53,513 nucleotides of DNA from assembly GCF_014699005.1 (NCBI RefSeq), contig NZ_JACWZY010000040.1, positions 1-53,513 on the forward strand. The letters run 5' to 3'. Shown in pieces: positions 10,711 to 19,110 of the stretch (its first letter is position 1; the number at the start of each line of letters is the position of its first letter). This DNA comes from Spirosoma profusum. Lineage in GTDB: Bacteria > Bacteroidota > Bacteroidia > Cytophagales > Spirosomataceae. The translations under genes and the position numbers were made by a program. Under the pieces are notes generated by a model, which worked only from the letters and a program-made list of their open reading frames with translations, did no database searches and was not told where the DNA came from.

Positions 10711-10920
10711 TATCTGCTATAAAAAATGTACGCTAAAATAGTATAGTATTGACTAATTGTTAAAAAATTTATAAAAAAATTATAATTTTTTTATAAACAA
10801 ATTAAATTTTGTGAAAAATATTTATAATAAATATATATTTTGTCAAAACAAATAAATCAGAATTTTATTCTGACTCACTTATACTTTTCCTTATGTTTGC
10901 TTCGGTATTTAGCAAAAAAA
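10711..10920. other. AT-rich spacer upstream of the 532-aa gene
   Basis: Very AT-rich DNA with runs of A and T around 10770-10850. It probably holds the promoter of the minus-strand gene, but I could not find a clear TTG/TAnnTTTG Bacteroidota promoter. No gene seen. Confidence 0.4.
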
Positions 10921-11341
10921 GTACTACTGATCCGATTACAGAGCCGGAGAACAGTAGTACTCGCAAAGCCGACATCCACATTGGGAGCCGTATTACAAAG
11001 TTAACGTAAAGTCCGGGTTTATCGTTGACAATGCTATTTGGCAACCTCCAATGTGGATGTAAGGATGTAGCTCATCTACCCTTATGTGTAAGTGTAAAAC
11101 CACTGGAGTTTGCCTGAACAAGGTGAAGGCTTCTCCACGGTCAGACGATGGCCTATGCCGTCTGGTCGAGATCACAAATTGCAATTCTAGGGGTGCGAAA
11201 AAGGAGACCCGCAAGCATGAGGGTAGACTTATGGACAATACCTCCCAGGTGTCCAACGAAGCAAGTGAACACGACAAGGTCGCTCACATTACGGATAAAA
11301 CATCTGCACATCTCAGGTCTAATCATTTAAAAGAAGCTTAA
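10921..11341 (+). ncRNA. candidate structured RNA upstream of desaturase; possible group II intron domain I relic
   Basis: This 420-bp stretch is full of paired segments: GTACTACTG (10921) with CAGTAGTAC (10952); CATCCACATTGGGAG (10973) with CTCCAATGTGGATG (11046); TAAGG..GTAG with CTAC..CCTTA (11059-11083); CAGACG with CGTCTG around 11143-11165. From about 11084 on, blocks such as AACAAGGTGAAGGC, GTCTGGTCGAGATCAC, GGGTGCGAAA and AAGTGAACACGACAAGGT look to me like domain I of Bacteroidota group II introns. That is recall, not a search. No reverse transcriptase follows and no convincing domain V is seen, so it would be a truncated relic. Short plus-strand frames here (11084-11341, 11148-11330) look like accidental readings. 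A leader RNA controlling the desaturase is the alternative. Confidence 0.4.
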
Positions 11342-11347
11342 AACCCG

Positions 11348-12409
11348 ATGAAGACTACAACAAAAAAAAATAGGGTAAGCCCAGAAGGAACACAACGGCT
11401 ACCTGATAATCACTCTCAAACGCGTAGTATTGAGGTGGCAACTGAGGTTAGAAAATGGAAACTCCAGGTTTCAGACAATGGTTTAACCGCTGCATTTAAA
11501 GAACTAGAGAAACCTAACACGGTCGTCTCCCTTTTTTGGATCGCACGAAATTTGCTGCTACTAGTGATTTGTGCAGGCCTGTTTTATTGGAACCCATTGA
11601 CCTCCTTACTGACCGCACCTTTTACTGCAAGAGCGATTCGGGCTCTTGGAAATCAAGTTCACGATGCTTCCCATCGAAACATATTTGATTTACGATCAGG
11701 GATTAGAAACTGGAATAATGTGATAGGAGAGTGGTTATTAGGTCCTGTTATGCTATATGATTTCAACAGTTATATAAAAGGACATATGAAACACCACGGA
11801 GGTTTGGCGACGCTTGGATTAGATCCTGATATATTATGCTATCCAGTCCATATTAACGACGATGACAGTATACTCATAGCCTTCTGGAAGGTTTATAAGC
11901 CATTGCTCTTAGATAAACAAATTTGGATGAAAAGCTTATTTGGTGATTTGGGTGGTATGTCTAAGGCCGCTCTTTTACGAACAACAATATTTTGGGCAGG
12001 CCTTGGTGGCACTATAGCCTTTTTATTTGGCCCAACAGCGATTGTATCTGTCGTCCTATATTACTTCTTAAATAGAGCTTCATTTTATCACGCAGTAAAA
12101 TGCTTTGCAGAATTGTCGGACCATCCGCACAGAGATGAGCCCAATTTAAAGGCTCCTATTACTATGGCTGCTTATACAAGAACGCTTCCAACAACGTGGG
12201 TATCTTGGTTCTTATATCCTGAGAACGATGGTTGGCATTTACTTCATCATGTCAATCCAGGTGTACCAATGCCAAATCTAGGGAGAGTGCACAATCTGAT
12301 GCTCCAAATTTCCGAGTATCAAGCAGCCGCGTCTAAATACGACTCGTTTTTTACCGGCCCAAAATCCCTTATAAAAGACTTGATCGGCCGCTATCCTAGT
12401 ACGTTATAA
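11348..12409 (+). CDS. membrane fatty acid desaturase family protein
   Basis: The protein has the three histidine clusters of the membrane di-iron desaturase/hydroxylase family: HDASH (105-109), HMKHH (146-150) and HLLHH (about 297-301). Membrane segments lie near 65-95 and about 212-240. Length (353 aa) is normal. Such enzymes introduce a double bond or hydroxyl into acyl chains using O2 and an electron donor at the membrane; the substrate cannot be read from sequence. The N-terminal 45 residues are polar and may be cytosolic. The gene starts 6 bp after the structured stretch upstream and is followed by a hairpin, then a B3/4 protein gene and argH in the same direction. A biosynthetic partnership with those two is possible but unproven. 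Confidence 0.8.
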   Translation: MKTTTKKNRVSPEGTQRLPDNHSQTRSIEVATEVRKWKLQVSDNGLTAAFKELEKPNTVVSLFWIARNLLLLVICAGLFYWNPLTSLLTAPFTARAIRALGNQVHDASHRNIFDLRSGIRNWNNVIGEWLLGPVMLYDFNSYIKGHMKHHGGLATLGLDPDILCYPVHINDDDSILIAFWKVYKPLLLDKQIWMKSLFGDLGGMSKAALLRTTIFWAGLGGTIAFLFGPTAIVSVVLYYFLNRASFYHAVKCFAELSDHPHRDEPNLKAPITMAAYTRTLPTTWVSWFLYPENDGWHLLHHVNPGVPMPNLGRVHNLMLQISEYQAAASKYDSFFTGPKSLIKDLIGRYPSTL

Positions 12410-12437
12410 TCATCCTATTTACTTCAAACATGCTTCT

Positions 12438-12469
12438 CCTGACCGATTAGCCAAGGTTAATCGGTCAGG
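12438..12469 (+). terminator. hairpin between desaturase and B3/4 genes
   Basis: Perfect 12-bp arms (CCTGACCGATTA / TAATCGGTCAGG) with an 8-nt loop, 28 bp after the desaturase stop. The T-tail is weak (TTTGG), so it may attenuate rather than end transcription into the next gene, which starts at 12487. Confidence 0.55.
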
Positions 12470-12486
12470 TTTGGCTACCATTCGAT

Positions 12487-13167
12487 ATGACTTTCGAAAT
12501 TGACAACTCAATACGTGTGCGGTTTCCCAGCCTGCACATCGGTGTGTTACTTGCCGAAGGCATTGATAATACAGCGACGAATAACACATACCTAGAAGCA
12601 GAACTTAGGTATCAAGAGCAACAGGTAAGGGCAATTTACCCTGATTTAGAAGCTTTGGATAACCATCGTTCAATACTAGAATGGCGGCAGGTTTACCGAA
12701 CTCAAGGGGTAAACCCTAAAAAATTTATGCCTACTGTCGAATCTTTAGTTCGACGTATCCAAAAAGGGTATTCATTCCCATTTATTAACACGGTGGTTAA
12801 TACTTACCTTCTCGGTGAGCTAACTACTTTATGTCCGGTTGGCGGGTATGATTTGGATAAAGTCGAAGGGGCTATTACACTAAGACTATCGGAAGGTAAT
12901 GAACCATTCGTTACGATTGACGGAAAAGAGGATAAAACGTTAAAGGACGAAATTGTTTATAGCGATCAGCAAACGATATTGACCCGCTTTTGGAATTATA
13001 GGGACTGCTATAAGACTCAAATCACGCCGGAATCAAAGCGAATAGCACTATTTGTGGAGTGTCCAACAGACCAACTTCAACCTGGAGATTTAGCTCGAAC
13101 TCTGGATACAATATCATCCAGAATCTCCCAGTACTGCGGAGGTAAGATCAACTCTATTATTTATTAG
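12487..13167 (+). CDS. free-standing B3/4 (PheRS beta-subunit editing-like) domain protein
   Basis: 226 aa. The B3/4 fold is seen from about residue 90 on: the FPFINTVVNTYLLGELT helix, the PVGGYDLDKVEGAITLRL strand pair, then EPFVTIDGKED and IVYSDQQTILTRFWNYRD. In phenylalanyl-tRNA synthetase this domain clears mischarged Tyr-tRNA. Stand-alone copies are common, and for most the activity is unknown (tRNA deacylation or amino-acid binding). The N-terminal 80 residues match the usual leader of such free-standing proteins. It lies 25 bp before argH and is probably co-transcribed with it. Confidence 0.75.
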   Translation: MTFEIDNSIRVRFPSLHIGVLLAEGIDNTATNNTYLEAELRYQEQQVRAIYPDLEALDNHRSILEWRQVYRTQGVNPKKFMPTVESLVRRIQKGYSFPFINTVVNTYLLGELTTLCPVGGYDLDKVEGAITLRLSEGNEPFVTIDGKEDKTLKDEIVYSDQQTILTRFWNYRDCYKTQITPESKRIALFVECPTDQLQPGDLARTLDTISSRISQYCGGKINSIIY

Positions 13168-13192
13168 TTACCTGATTTCAACGCAGCTATTT

Positions 13193-14542
13193 ATGAAACT
13201 CTGGCAAAAAGAAGATGTTACCGCCGAATTTACGAGAGTCGCTGATAAAATCGAGCGATTCACCGTTGGGCGCGACCAGGAAATGGATCACCACCTCGCC
13301 CCGTTCGATGTGCTGGGTAGCCTAGCCCATGCACAAATGCTTCAGACTATTGGTCTACTCAGCGAGGAAGATCTCAGACAATTGCAGGTAGAATTAAAAA
13401 AAATCTACCTGCAAACCCAGAATGGGCAGTTTATCATTGAAAAGGGCGTAGAGGATGTACACTCTCAAGTCGAATTATTACTGACTCAGAAGTTGGGCGA
13501 TATAGGGAAGAAGATTCATTCTGGTCGGTCACGGAATGATCAGGTGCTAGTCGACTTGAAACTCTTCACCCGTGACAGGCTCTGGCGGGTGTCGAAAGCG
13601 GTGAAAAATGTTTTTGATCAGCTCATTAACCGTTCAGAACAACATAAAGATGACCTGCTGCCGGGCTACACGCACTTGCAAGTAGCTATGCCTTCATCAT
13701 TTGGGCTTTGGTTCGGTGCATATGCCGAAGCGTTGGCAGACGATACGCTCATTCTGCAAACGGCTTACCGGCTGGCGAACCGCAATCCGTTAGGGTCGGG
13801 GGCAGGGTATGGTTCGTCATTTCCGCTTAATCGAACGCTAACGACAGAACTTCTGGGCTTTGAAGGGATGCACATCAACGTAGTTTATGCGCAGATGAGT
13901 CGAGGAAAAACAGAACAGACAGCACTCACTGCACTAGCTGCTGTAGCTGCTACGTTGTCAAGAATGGCTATGGATATCTGTCTATACAATAGCCAAAATT
14001 TTGGTTTTTTGATTTTACCAGATGCGCTGACGACGGGTTCCAGCATTATGCCCCACAAGAAAAATCCAGATGTAGTTGAACTGCTTAGAGCAAAAATGAA
14101 TCGCTTGAAAGTGCTGCCGATGGAAGTAATGCTGGTCATGAGTAACCTACCATCGGGCTACCATCGTGATATGCAGATCCTAAAGGAAATTTTGATACCT
14201 GCCTTCGATGAAATGCAGGCTTGCCTCGATATGACTGCCTTCATACTCGAACATCTTCAGGTACTACCGAACTCGCTCGACAAGCCAATGTATAACTTAA
14301 TTTACAGCGTTGAACGTGCTAATGAGATGGTTATACAGGGTATTCCTTTCCGGGATGCCTATGGTTTAGTAAAAAAAGAAATTGTCAATGGGTTCTATAA
14401 AGCGCCTGCACCATTAAAACATACCCATGAAGGAAGCATAGGTAACCTTATGAATCAGCAAATCGAACGTTATATGAACGAGATATTGCTTGGTTTTCAG
14501 TCCGATCGGGTTGAGCAATCCATTAATAAGTTAATAACGTAA
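13193..14542 (+). CDS. argH: argininosuccinate lyase
   Basis: 449 aa, full length. ArgH splits argininosuccinate into arginine and fumarate (cytosolic homotetramer). The fumarase/aspartase superfamily signature GSSIMPHKKNPD lies at 282-293. Other ArgH blocks are present: KIHSGRSRNDQV with its substrate-binding residues, LPGYTHLQVAMPSSFG, and NPLGSGAGYGSSFPLNR. No other arginine gene is nearby, so it is either a lone biosynthetic gene or a paralogue used in a local pathway with the B3/4 and desaturase genes. A clear terminator follows. Confidence 0.92.
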   Translation: MKLWQKEDVTAEFTRVADKIERFTVGRDQEMDHHLAPFDVLGSLAHAQMLQTIGLLSEEDLRQLQVELKKIYLQTQNGQFIIEKGVEDVHSQVELLLTQKLGDIGKKIHSGRSRNDQVLVDLKLFTRDRLWRVSKAVKNVFDQLINRSEQHKDDLLPGYTHLQVAMPSSFGLWFGAYAEALADDTLILQTAYRLANRNPLGSGAGYGSSFPLNRTLTTELLGFEGMHINVVYAQMSRGKTEQTALTALAAVAATLSRMAMDICLYNSQNFGFLILPDALTTGSSIMPHKKNPDVVELLRAKMNRLKVLPMEVMLVMSNLPSGYHRDMQILKEILIPAFDEMQACLDMTAFILEHLQVLPNSLDKPMYNLIYSVERANEMVIQGIPFRDAYGLVKKEIVNGFYKAPAPLKHTHEGSIGNLMNQQIERYMNEILLGFQSDRVEQSINKLIT

Positions 14543-14570
14543 CCGGGTACCCTTCATACCATAGACTGAC

Positions 14571-14610
14571 TAATCCGTCCAGCGTTAAACTACTAATGCT
14601 GGGCGGATTA
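14571..14610 (+). terminator. terminator of argH
   Basis: 16-nt arms (14571-14586 and 14595-14610) pair with two mismatches around the loop AACTACT-like spacer and are followed by AAGTTTTTCT. It lies 28 bp after the argH stop. Confidence 0.7.
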
Positions 14611-14689
14611 AGTTTTTCTCAGTAATAGCTAATTGTGAGGTTGGCCTAAATAGGAAACAGTGGCTAAATCAATCCAATTATACGTGCGG

Positions 14690-14729
14690 TTTCATACAAG
14701 ACAATTTACGCTATTTGTCTTGTATGAAA
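14690..14729. repeat. perfect hairpin next to dispersed repeat copy 2
   Basis: 15-bp perfect arms, TTTCATACAAGACAA and its complement, with a 10-nt loop, followed by ATTTTTT. It overlaps the start of the second dispersed-repeat copy. In copy 1 the corresponding sequence (TATTTCTTGTTTTAAAAAC) does not form the hairpin. Confidence 0.55.
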
Positions 14730-14811
14730 TTTTTTGGACATTTTCTGAACCGTGGCTGGCTAGAAGGGAAGTAGCCGAAAACAGGCTTTTTTGCGTTCAA
14801 TAAACCTGTTC
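14713..14811 (+). repeat. dispersed intergenic repeat, copy 2
   Basis: Same orientation and about the same length as the copy at 8251-8350. It ends at ..TTCAATAAACCTGTTC. The two copies bracket the phnN-to-argH block. Confidence 0.6.
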
Positions 14812-14930
14812 CGTTAATAATTCGGCTCTTTTACCTTTCAAGAATTAAAAGGAACATAGTGCCCGAATTAGTCCTCATTAGATCTGTCTGCGCCAGCAAT
14901 GAATTTGCTTATTTATTTAAAGAGCGAATA

Positions 14931-15028
14931 GGCGTTTCTATCATGCACCAAAAGTACACCCAATTATTGGCAAATAATGGATTATTTGCCAATAATTGGG
15001 TGTACTTTTGGTGCATGATAGAAACGCC
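14931..15028. repeat. perfect 98-bp palindrome (48-bp arms, 2-nt centre)
   Basis: Left arm 14931-14978 and right arm 14981-15028 are exact reverse complements separated by GG. The start codons that can serve the antitoxin gene (14943, 15015) lie inside it. The right arm holds TACTTTTG, a match to the Bacteroidota -7 box TAnnTTTG, a few bases before ATG 15015. It could be a real cruciform-forming regulatory element or a fold-back artefact of sequencing or assembly. Confidence 0.9.
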
Positions 15029-15764
15029 GTTCATTAGCCACTTTTCCTACGGGAGAGCGATCAGTAAACAGGAACTGATCCAGTTCTTAATGGGGAAATA
15101 TCCACAAGCTAAACCTTCGACGCTAAATTGGCATATTCACGATCTCGTTCAAAAGGGTATTTTATATCGGCAAGGGAGAGGAAGCTATAGACTCAATAAA
15201 GACTCTGTTAGTCAATCGCTTACACCCAATCGACGTCAGTTTCGACCAAGTATTCCAGATCAATTAAAGAAGTGGGACCGGAAATTGAGAAAATCATTTC
15301 CGTATCTTACTCTTTGTATTTGGTCTACGCAATCAATACAAGCTTTTTCCTCTTACCAATCATTTACAACGTATTGGTTTATTGAAGTGGAAAGAACTGC
15401 TCTTGACACTGTCTTAGAAATCGTACTACTAGCTAAATTATCATTGCCCATAGTCAAAGCGACTGACTTAAACCTAACTGAGCGCTATAGAACAGATACA
15501 CAAACCGTTGTGATTATTAAGCAACTCATCAGCGAAGCCCCCTTACAGCAGGTTGATGGTATTTTTACTGTTACATTAGAAAAAATGCTTGTTGATTTAC
15601 TGGCTGATGAGAACGTATTTGAGCAATACCAAGAGGAACTACCCAATATTGTACAAGAAGCAACCCGTGAATATGCCATAAACCTAGATAAACTTCGGCG
15701 CTATGCCCGACGTCGTAATAAATTGACCTCTATTAATAAATTATTTGCTCAAGTAGACCTTTAA
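15015..15764 (+). CDS. AbiEi-like (DUF6577-type) antitoxin
   Basis: The N-terminal winged-helix (AISKQELIQFLMGKYPQA..STLNWHIHDLVQKGILYRQ) is the DNA-binding part expected of AbiEi/DUF6577 antitoxins of type IV systems, which repress their own operon. The remainder (IWSTQSIQAFSSYQSFTTYWFIEVE..) matches the following domain. I chose ATG 15015, in the right arm of the palindrome, because family similarity begins right after it. ATG 14943 or GTG 14859 would extend the protein through the palindrome with unconvincing sequence. It is 25 bp upstream of its partner toxin gene and surely co-transcribed. Confidence 0.75.
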   Translation: MIETPFISHFSYGRAISKQELIQFLMGKYPQAKPSTLNWHIHDLVQKGILYRQGRGSYRLNKDSVSQSLTPNRRQFRPSIPDQLKKWDRKLRKSFPYLTLCIWSTQSIQAFSSYQSFTTYWFIEVERTALDTVLEIVLLAKLSLPIVKATDLNLTERYRTDTQTVVIIKQLISEAPLQQVDGIFTVTLEKMLVDLLADENVFEQYQEELPNIVQEATREYAINLDKLRRYARRRNKLTSINKLFAQVDL

Positions 15765-15789
15765 TCTACAACCAGCAAAACGTAACAAC

Positions 15790-16869
15790 ATGATCCTCCC
15801 CCAGACCTTTACGCGCGACTGGCTTCAGCAAGTCGCTCACCAATTCAAGAAAACGTCTGATCTTAAATTACTAGAAAAAGTAGTGAGGGCACTAAGCTTA
15901 TTGGAACAGCTTCGATTAATAGATTTGCAATTTGTTTTCAAAGGAGGCACCTCACTGATTTTACATTTTGAACAGCCACGTCGATTCTCAATCGATATAG
16001 ACATTGTAATGGCAGACAAACCGGATGATCTTCACGTTCAGTTTGATAAGATTGTTTCGTCAGGAGCTTTTAATCGCTGGTCAAATGATTCTGATCGTAA
16101 GAGTCATCATCAAATACCAGTTGAACATTACAAGTTTTACTATTCGAGTGCAATTGATCTTGGTGGAGTTGCCTCAAAAGACTCTGGGCCTAGATTTGGG
16201 GATGAGCCAATTCTGCTGGATATTTTATATACGGAGCCTGAATATCCAAGTGTGATAGAAAAACCATTGAATCACCCTTGGTTGCAGGTTCAAGAGCCGA
16301 TTCTAACGGTGCAGCTACCCGATATAAATTCTCTGTTAGGGGACAAACTTACCGCTTTTGCCCCAAATACGACTGGGATTCTATATAGTAAAAAGAGGCC
16401 TTTAGAGGTAATTAAGCAGTTATTTGATGTAGCCTTGCTTTTTGACCAAGCTAACGACTTGTCTATAACACAACAGACATTTGAACGATTAGCCATACAA
16501 GAAATAGCCTATCGTATGCAGGATGTAGTGCCAAACGATGTATTAAATGACGTCATTGAGACCGCCTTTATATTGGCTATTCGTAACCCTAAGGATGAAC
16601 GATTTTCATTCTTACAGGAGGGTGTCAAGCGGTTAAATAACTTTATTGTGACTGACTTTCGTATTGAAGATGCAATCCTCGCCGGTGCAAAAGCCGCTTA
16701 TCTAAGCCAATTACTAAAAACTAATCAAACAGTCATTGAGCGGTATAGTCATCCAAGTCAGATTGCCAATTGGCAGCTCACGAATCCAACCAATAACCGG
16801 CTAAACAAACTAAAGAAGACGCAACCAGAAGCATTTTATTATTGGTTTTTAGCTATTCAGGCCGAATAA
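15790..16869 (+). CDS. AbiEii-family nucleotidyltransferase toxin
   Basis: 359 aa. Nucleotidyltransferase-fold signature: FKGGTSL at 50-56 (GS-type motif) and SIDIDIVM at 67-74 (two metal-binding Asp residues), as in AbiEii/AbiGii toxins, which transfer nucleotides to tRNA or related targets. Further family blocks are LLGDKLTAFAPNTTG and KKRPLEVIKQLFDVALLF. Together with the upstream antitoxin it forms a type IV toxin-antitoxin/abortive-infection unit. Its stop is one base from the stop of the convergent cysteine desulfurase gene, so the module abuts the defence island directly. Confidence 0.85.
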   Translation: MILPQTFTRDWLQQVAHQFKKTSDLKLLEKVVRALSLLEQLRLIDLQFVFKGGTSLILHFEQPRRFSIDIDIVMADKPDDLHVQFDKIVSSGAFNRWSNDSDRKSHHQIPVEHYKFYYSSAIDLGGVASKDSGPRFGDEPILLDILYTEPEYPSVIEKPLNHPWLQVQEPILTVQLPDINSLLGDKLTAFAPNTTGILYSKKRPLEVIKQLFDVALLFDQANDLSITQQTFERLAIQEIAYRMQDVVPNDVLNDVIETAFILAIRNPKDERFSFLQEGVKRLNNFIVTDFRIEDAILAGAKAAYLSQLLKTNQTVIERYSHPSQIANWQLTNPTNNRLNKLKKTQPEAFYYWFLAIQAE

Positions 16870-16870
16870 A

Positions 16871-18052
16871 CTAAAGTCCATTTACACTATTTACATTACT
16901 AGGAGCCAAACTACGCCAAGCACTGGCAATGGTTTGAGTTACTCGATTTATCTCTTCAAAAGAAGTATAACGACTAAGTCCAAAACGAATGGTACAAAAA
17001 CATTCTTCATAATCCATACCAATGTTGATGAGCACATTAGAGGGTTCCATACTTCCTGATTCGCAGGCAGATCCAGTACTTAATACAATATCAGGAAGAC
17101 AGGCCATAAGCATATCGGCTTCGATCTCAAAAAAAGTAATATTAGTATTATTGGGAAGTCGATTGCTGACATTACCATTTACGCGTAAGGGCCCTATGTT
17201 TTTGAGAAGATTCGTTTCTAACTGATCACGCAATGTGCTCATCCATTGTGAATGGTCAGGCAAATCATCTTGGCTTAATTCACAGGCTTTACCAAAGCCA
17301 ACCAGTAAAGGTACTGGTAACGTGCCGGCACGAAGGCCCTGCTCTTGGCTCCCCCCTCTAATCAGTGGACTAAGCGGCAGTTGATCTGTCCCCCCTCTAA
17401 TGTATAAAGCTCCTACACCTTTAGGCCCATGTAACTTGTGCCCACTTACAGACAGTAGATCGACATCCCATTCTACGACGCTAAGAGGGATTTTGCCAAC
17501 TGCTTGAGCGGCATCGCAATGCAATAGCGCGCCAACCTGATGTGCCATTCGGGCAATCGTCGTTATAGGCTGAATTGTGCCAATTTCAGAATTGGCTGCT
17601 TGGATCGAGACTAATAGAGTATCCTCATTAATTAGCCTTTCAGCAATGTCAAGTCTAACTGTACCAAGTTTATCTACTGGCAGTAAAATTACTTCCCAAT
17701 CCAAGTCAGCTAAATATTGAAAGGGAGCAAGAACTGATTTATGTTCAATGGATGTCGTAATGATTCTCTTTCGTTTGCCGCCGATCTGCTGATGCTTTAT
17801 GGCAGAACCAAGGATAGCTAAGTTATTACTCTCTGTTGCACCTGAAGTAAAGATAATTTCTTCAGCCTGTGCCCCAATGAGATTAGCTACCCTAGAACGA
17901 GCTAGATTGACAGCTTCATTTGCCTCAAAGCCAAACTGATGGGCACTGCTAGCATTACCATAGATTTGAGTAAAAAAAGGCAGCATGTCCGCTACAACTA
18001 GGGGATCACAAGCCGTAGTCGCATGATTATCTAAATAGATTGTTTGAGACAT
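16871..18052 (-). CDS. sspA: cysteine desulfurase (SspA/DndA/IscS-like)
   Basis: 393 aa PLP enzyme that takes sulfur from cysteine to form an enzyme persulfide. Visible residues: H104 (TTSIEHKSVL), D180 (LHCDAAQAVGK), the PLP lysine K206 in SVSGHKLHGPKG, and the catalytic loop with C330 (STGSACESGS). It is divergent from the DUF4007/ATPase operon across about 110 bp, and that operon contains a PAPS-reductase-family protein. This is the layout expected for SspA, the sulfur donor for DNA phosphorothioation. No Fe-S cluster assembly genes (iscU, sufB) are nearby, which argues against a housekeeping IscS. The family is certain; the Ssp role is inferred from context. Confidence 0.9.
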   Translation of the reverse strand: MSQTIYLDNHATTACDPLVVADMLPFFTQIYGNASSAHQFGFEANEAVNLARSRVANLIGAQAEEIIFTSGATESNNLAILGSAIKHQQIGGKRKRIITTSIEHKSVLAPFQYLADLDWEVILLPVDKLGTVRLDIAERLINEDTLLVSIQAANSEIGTIQPITTIARMAHQVGALLHCDAAQAVGKIPLSVVEWDVDLLSVSGHKLHGPKGVGALYIRGGTDQLPLSPLIRGGSQEQGLRAGTLPVPLLVGFGKACELSQDDLPDHSQWMSTLRDQLETNLLKNIGPLRVNGNVSNRLPNNTNITFFEIEADMLMACLPDIVLSTGSACESGSMEPSNVLINIGMDYEECFCTIRFGLSRYTSFEEINRVTQTIASAWRSLAPSNVNSVNGL

Positions 18053-18163
18053 ACCTTATATTTGCCTACATTGAGACAACTCTTGACTAAATTAAACACA
18101 CCGACCAAAACACAACTATTCAGGGCAAATTAGTAAAGTTCTGTATATGTGGCCTCTATTTTT

Positions 18164-19099
18164 ATGATTCAGTTTCGTTACTCCGGCCATGAAACATTTG
18201 CCTGCCGGTATGCCTGGCTTCCTAAGGCTTATAGCGCCATTAAAGATGACCCATTTCTATTTTCCAACGAGAACGAAGCTATGGTTCGATTGGGAGTAGG
18301 TAAAAATATGGTCCGAGCCATTAAATTTTGGGTTCAACTAACAAAGGTGGCAGTCTCTGAAGGGCAAGGTTTAACCGTTACCCCTTTTGGTAAATTGATT
18401 TTTGAAGAAAAGGGACTTGATCCCTACATGGAGGATATCCAAACTCTTTGGTTACTTCACTGGAAGATGACAGCTCACCCGACAGACCCTATGTTTGCCT
18501 GGTACTTTATGCTAAACCAATGGCCAGCTCCTGATTTTACTCGCTCTGAAGTAGTTGAAGCCTTCATTGCTGAAACTAAAAAACAAGAACGACTCTTATC
18601 GACGGTTACCTTAGAACAGCATTTGGATATTTTTCTTCATACATATCGGCCACCCAGAATTAGAAGAGCCTCGATTGCCGAAGATAGCCTGGATTGCCCC
18701 CTTACGGAACTGCGTTTAATCCAGCATTCAGGGGAACGAGCATTAGTAGCTGGTGGTCGGCGTGAGGAGGTTTACACATTCCGACGGGATAGTAAACCTG
18801 AAATTTCAAATGCTTTGTTGGCATATTGTCTATATGACTACTGGCAGCTACATCGTCCCCACGAAGCATCGTTAACGTTTCGTGAAGTATCTGTGCTACC
18901 GAATAGCATTGGGCAAGTTTTTAAATTAAGCGAGATCGATTTGCGGGACCGATTGGAGAGCATGAACCGAGACCCACAGAAACCTTTCGAATTTCAAGCC
19001 TCTGCTGCCTTGCCTCGAATTATTAAACACCGTGAACTTAATAATGAACAGGTTGACTCTGAGTTATTGCAGAATATATATAATCAACCAGCCAATTAA
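18164..19099 (+). CDS. sspB: DUF4007 family protein, SspB-like
   Basis: 311 aa from ATG 18164; a GTG at 18149 would add five residues (MASIF) that lack family support. The N-terminus FRYSGHETFACRYAWLPKAY..LGVGKNMVRAIKFW is the DUF4007 signature. The central FTRSEVVEAFIAETKKQ segment and the C-terminal YCLYDYWQLHRPHEASLTF block also fit. From memory, SspB of single-strand phosphorothioation systems (a nickase needed for modification) is of this family; I could not check this. First gene of the operon, 11 bp before the large ATPase gene. Likely nucleic-acid-acting partner of the modification complex. Confidence 0.8.
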   Translation: MIQFRYSGHETFACRYAWLPKAYSAIKDDPFLFSNENEAMVRLGVGKNMVRAIKFWVQLTKVAVSEGQGLTVTPFGKLIFEEKGLDPYMEDIQTLWLLHWKMTAHPTDPMFAWYFMLNQWPAPDFTRSEVVEAFIAETKKQERLLSTVTLEQHLDIFLHTYRPPRIRRASIAEDSLDCPLTELRLIQHSGERALVAGGRREEVYTFRRDSKPEISNALLAYCLYDYWQLHRPHEASLTFREVSVLPNSIGQVFKLSEIDLRDRLESMNRDPQKPFEFQASAALPRIIKHRELNNEQVDSELLQNIYNQPAN

Positions 19100-19110
19100 T
19101 CGCGTTAACC

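Noticed and set aside
11084..11341. Plus-strand 85-codon frame ending just before the desaturase
   Set aside because: Lies in strongly structured DNA and its residue makeup is random-looking; better explained as non-coding RNA.
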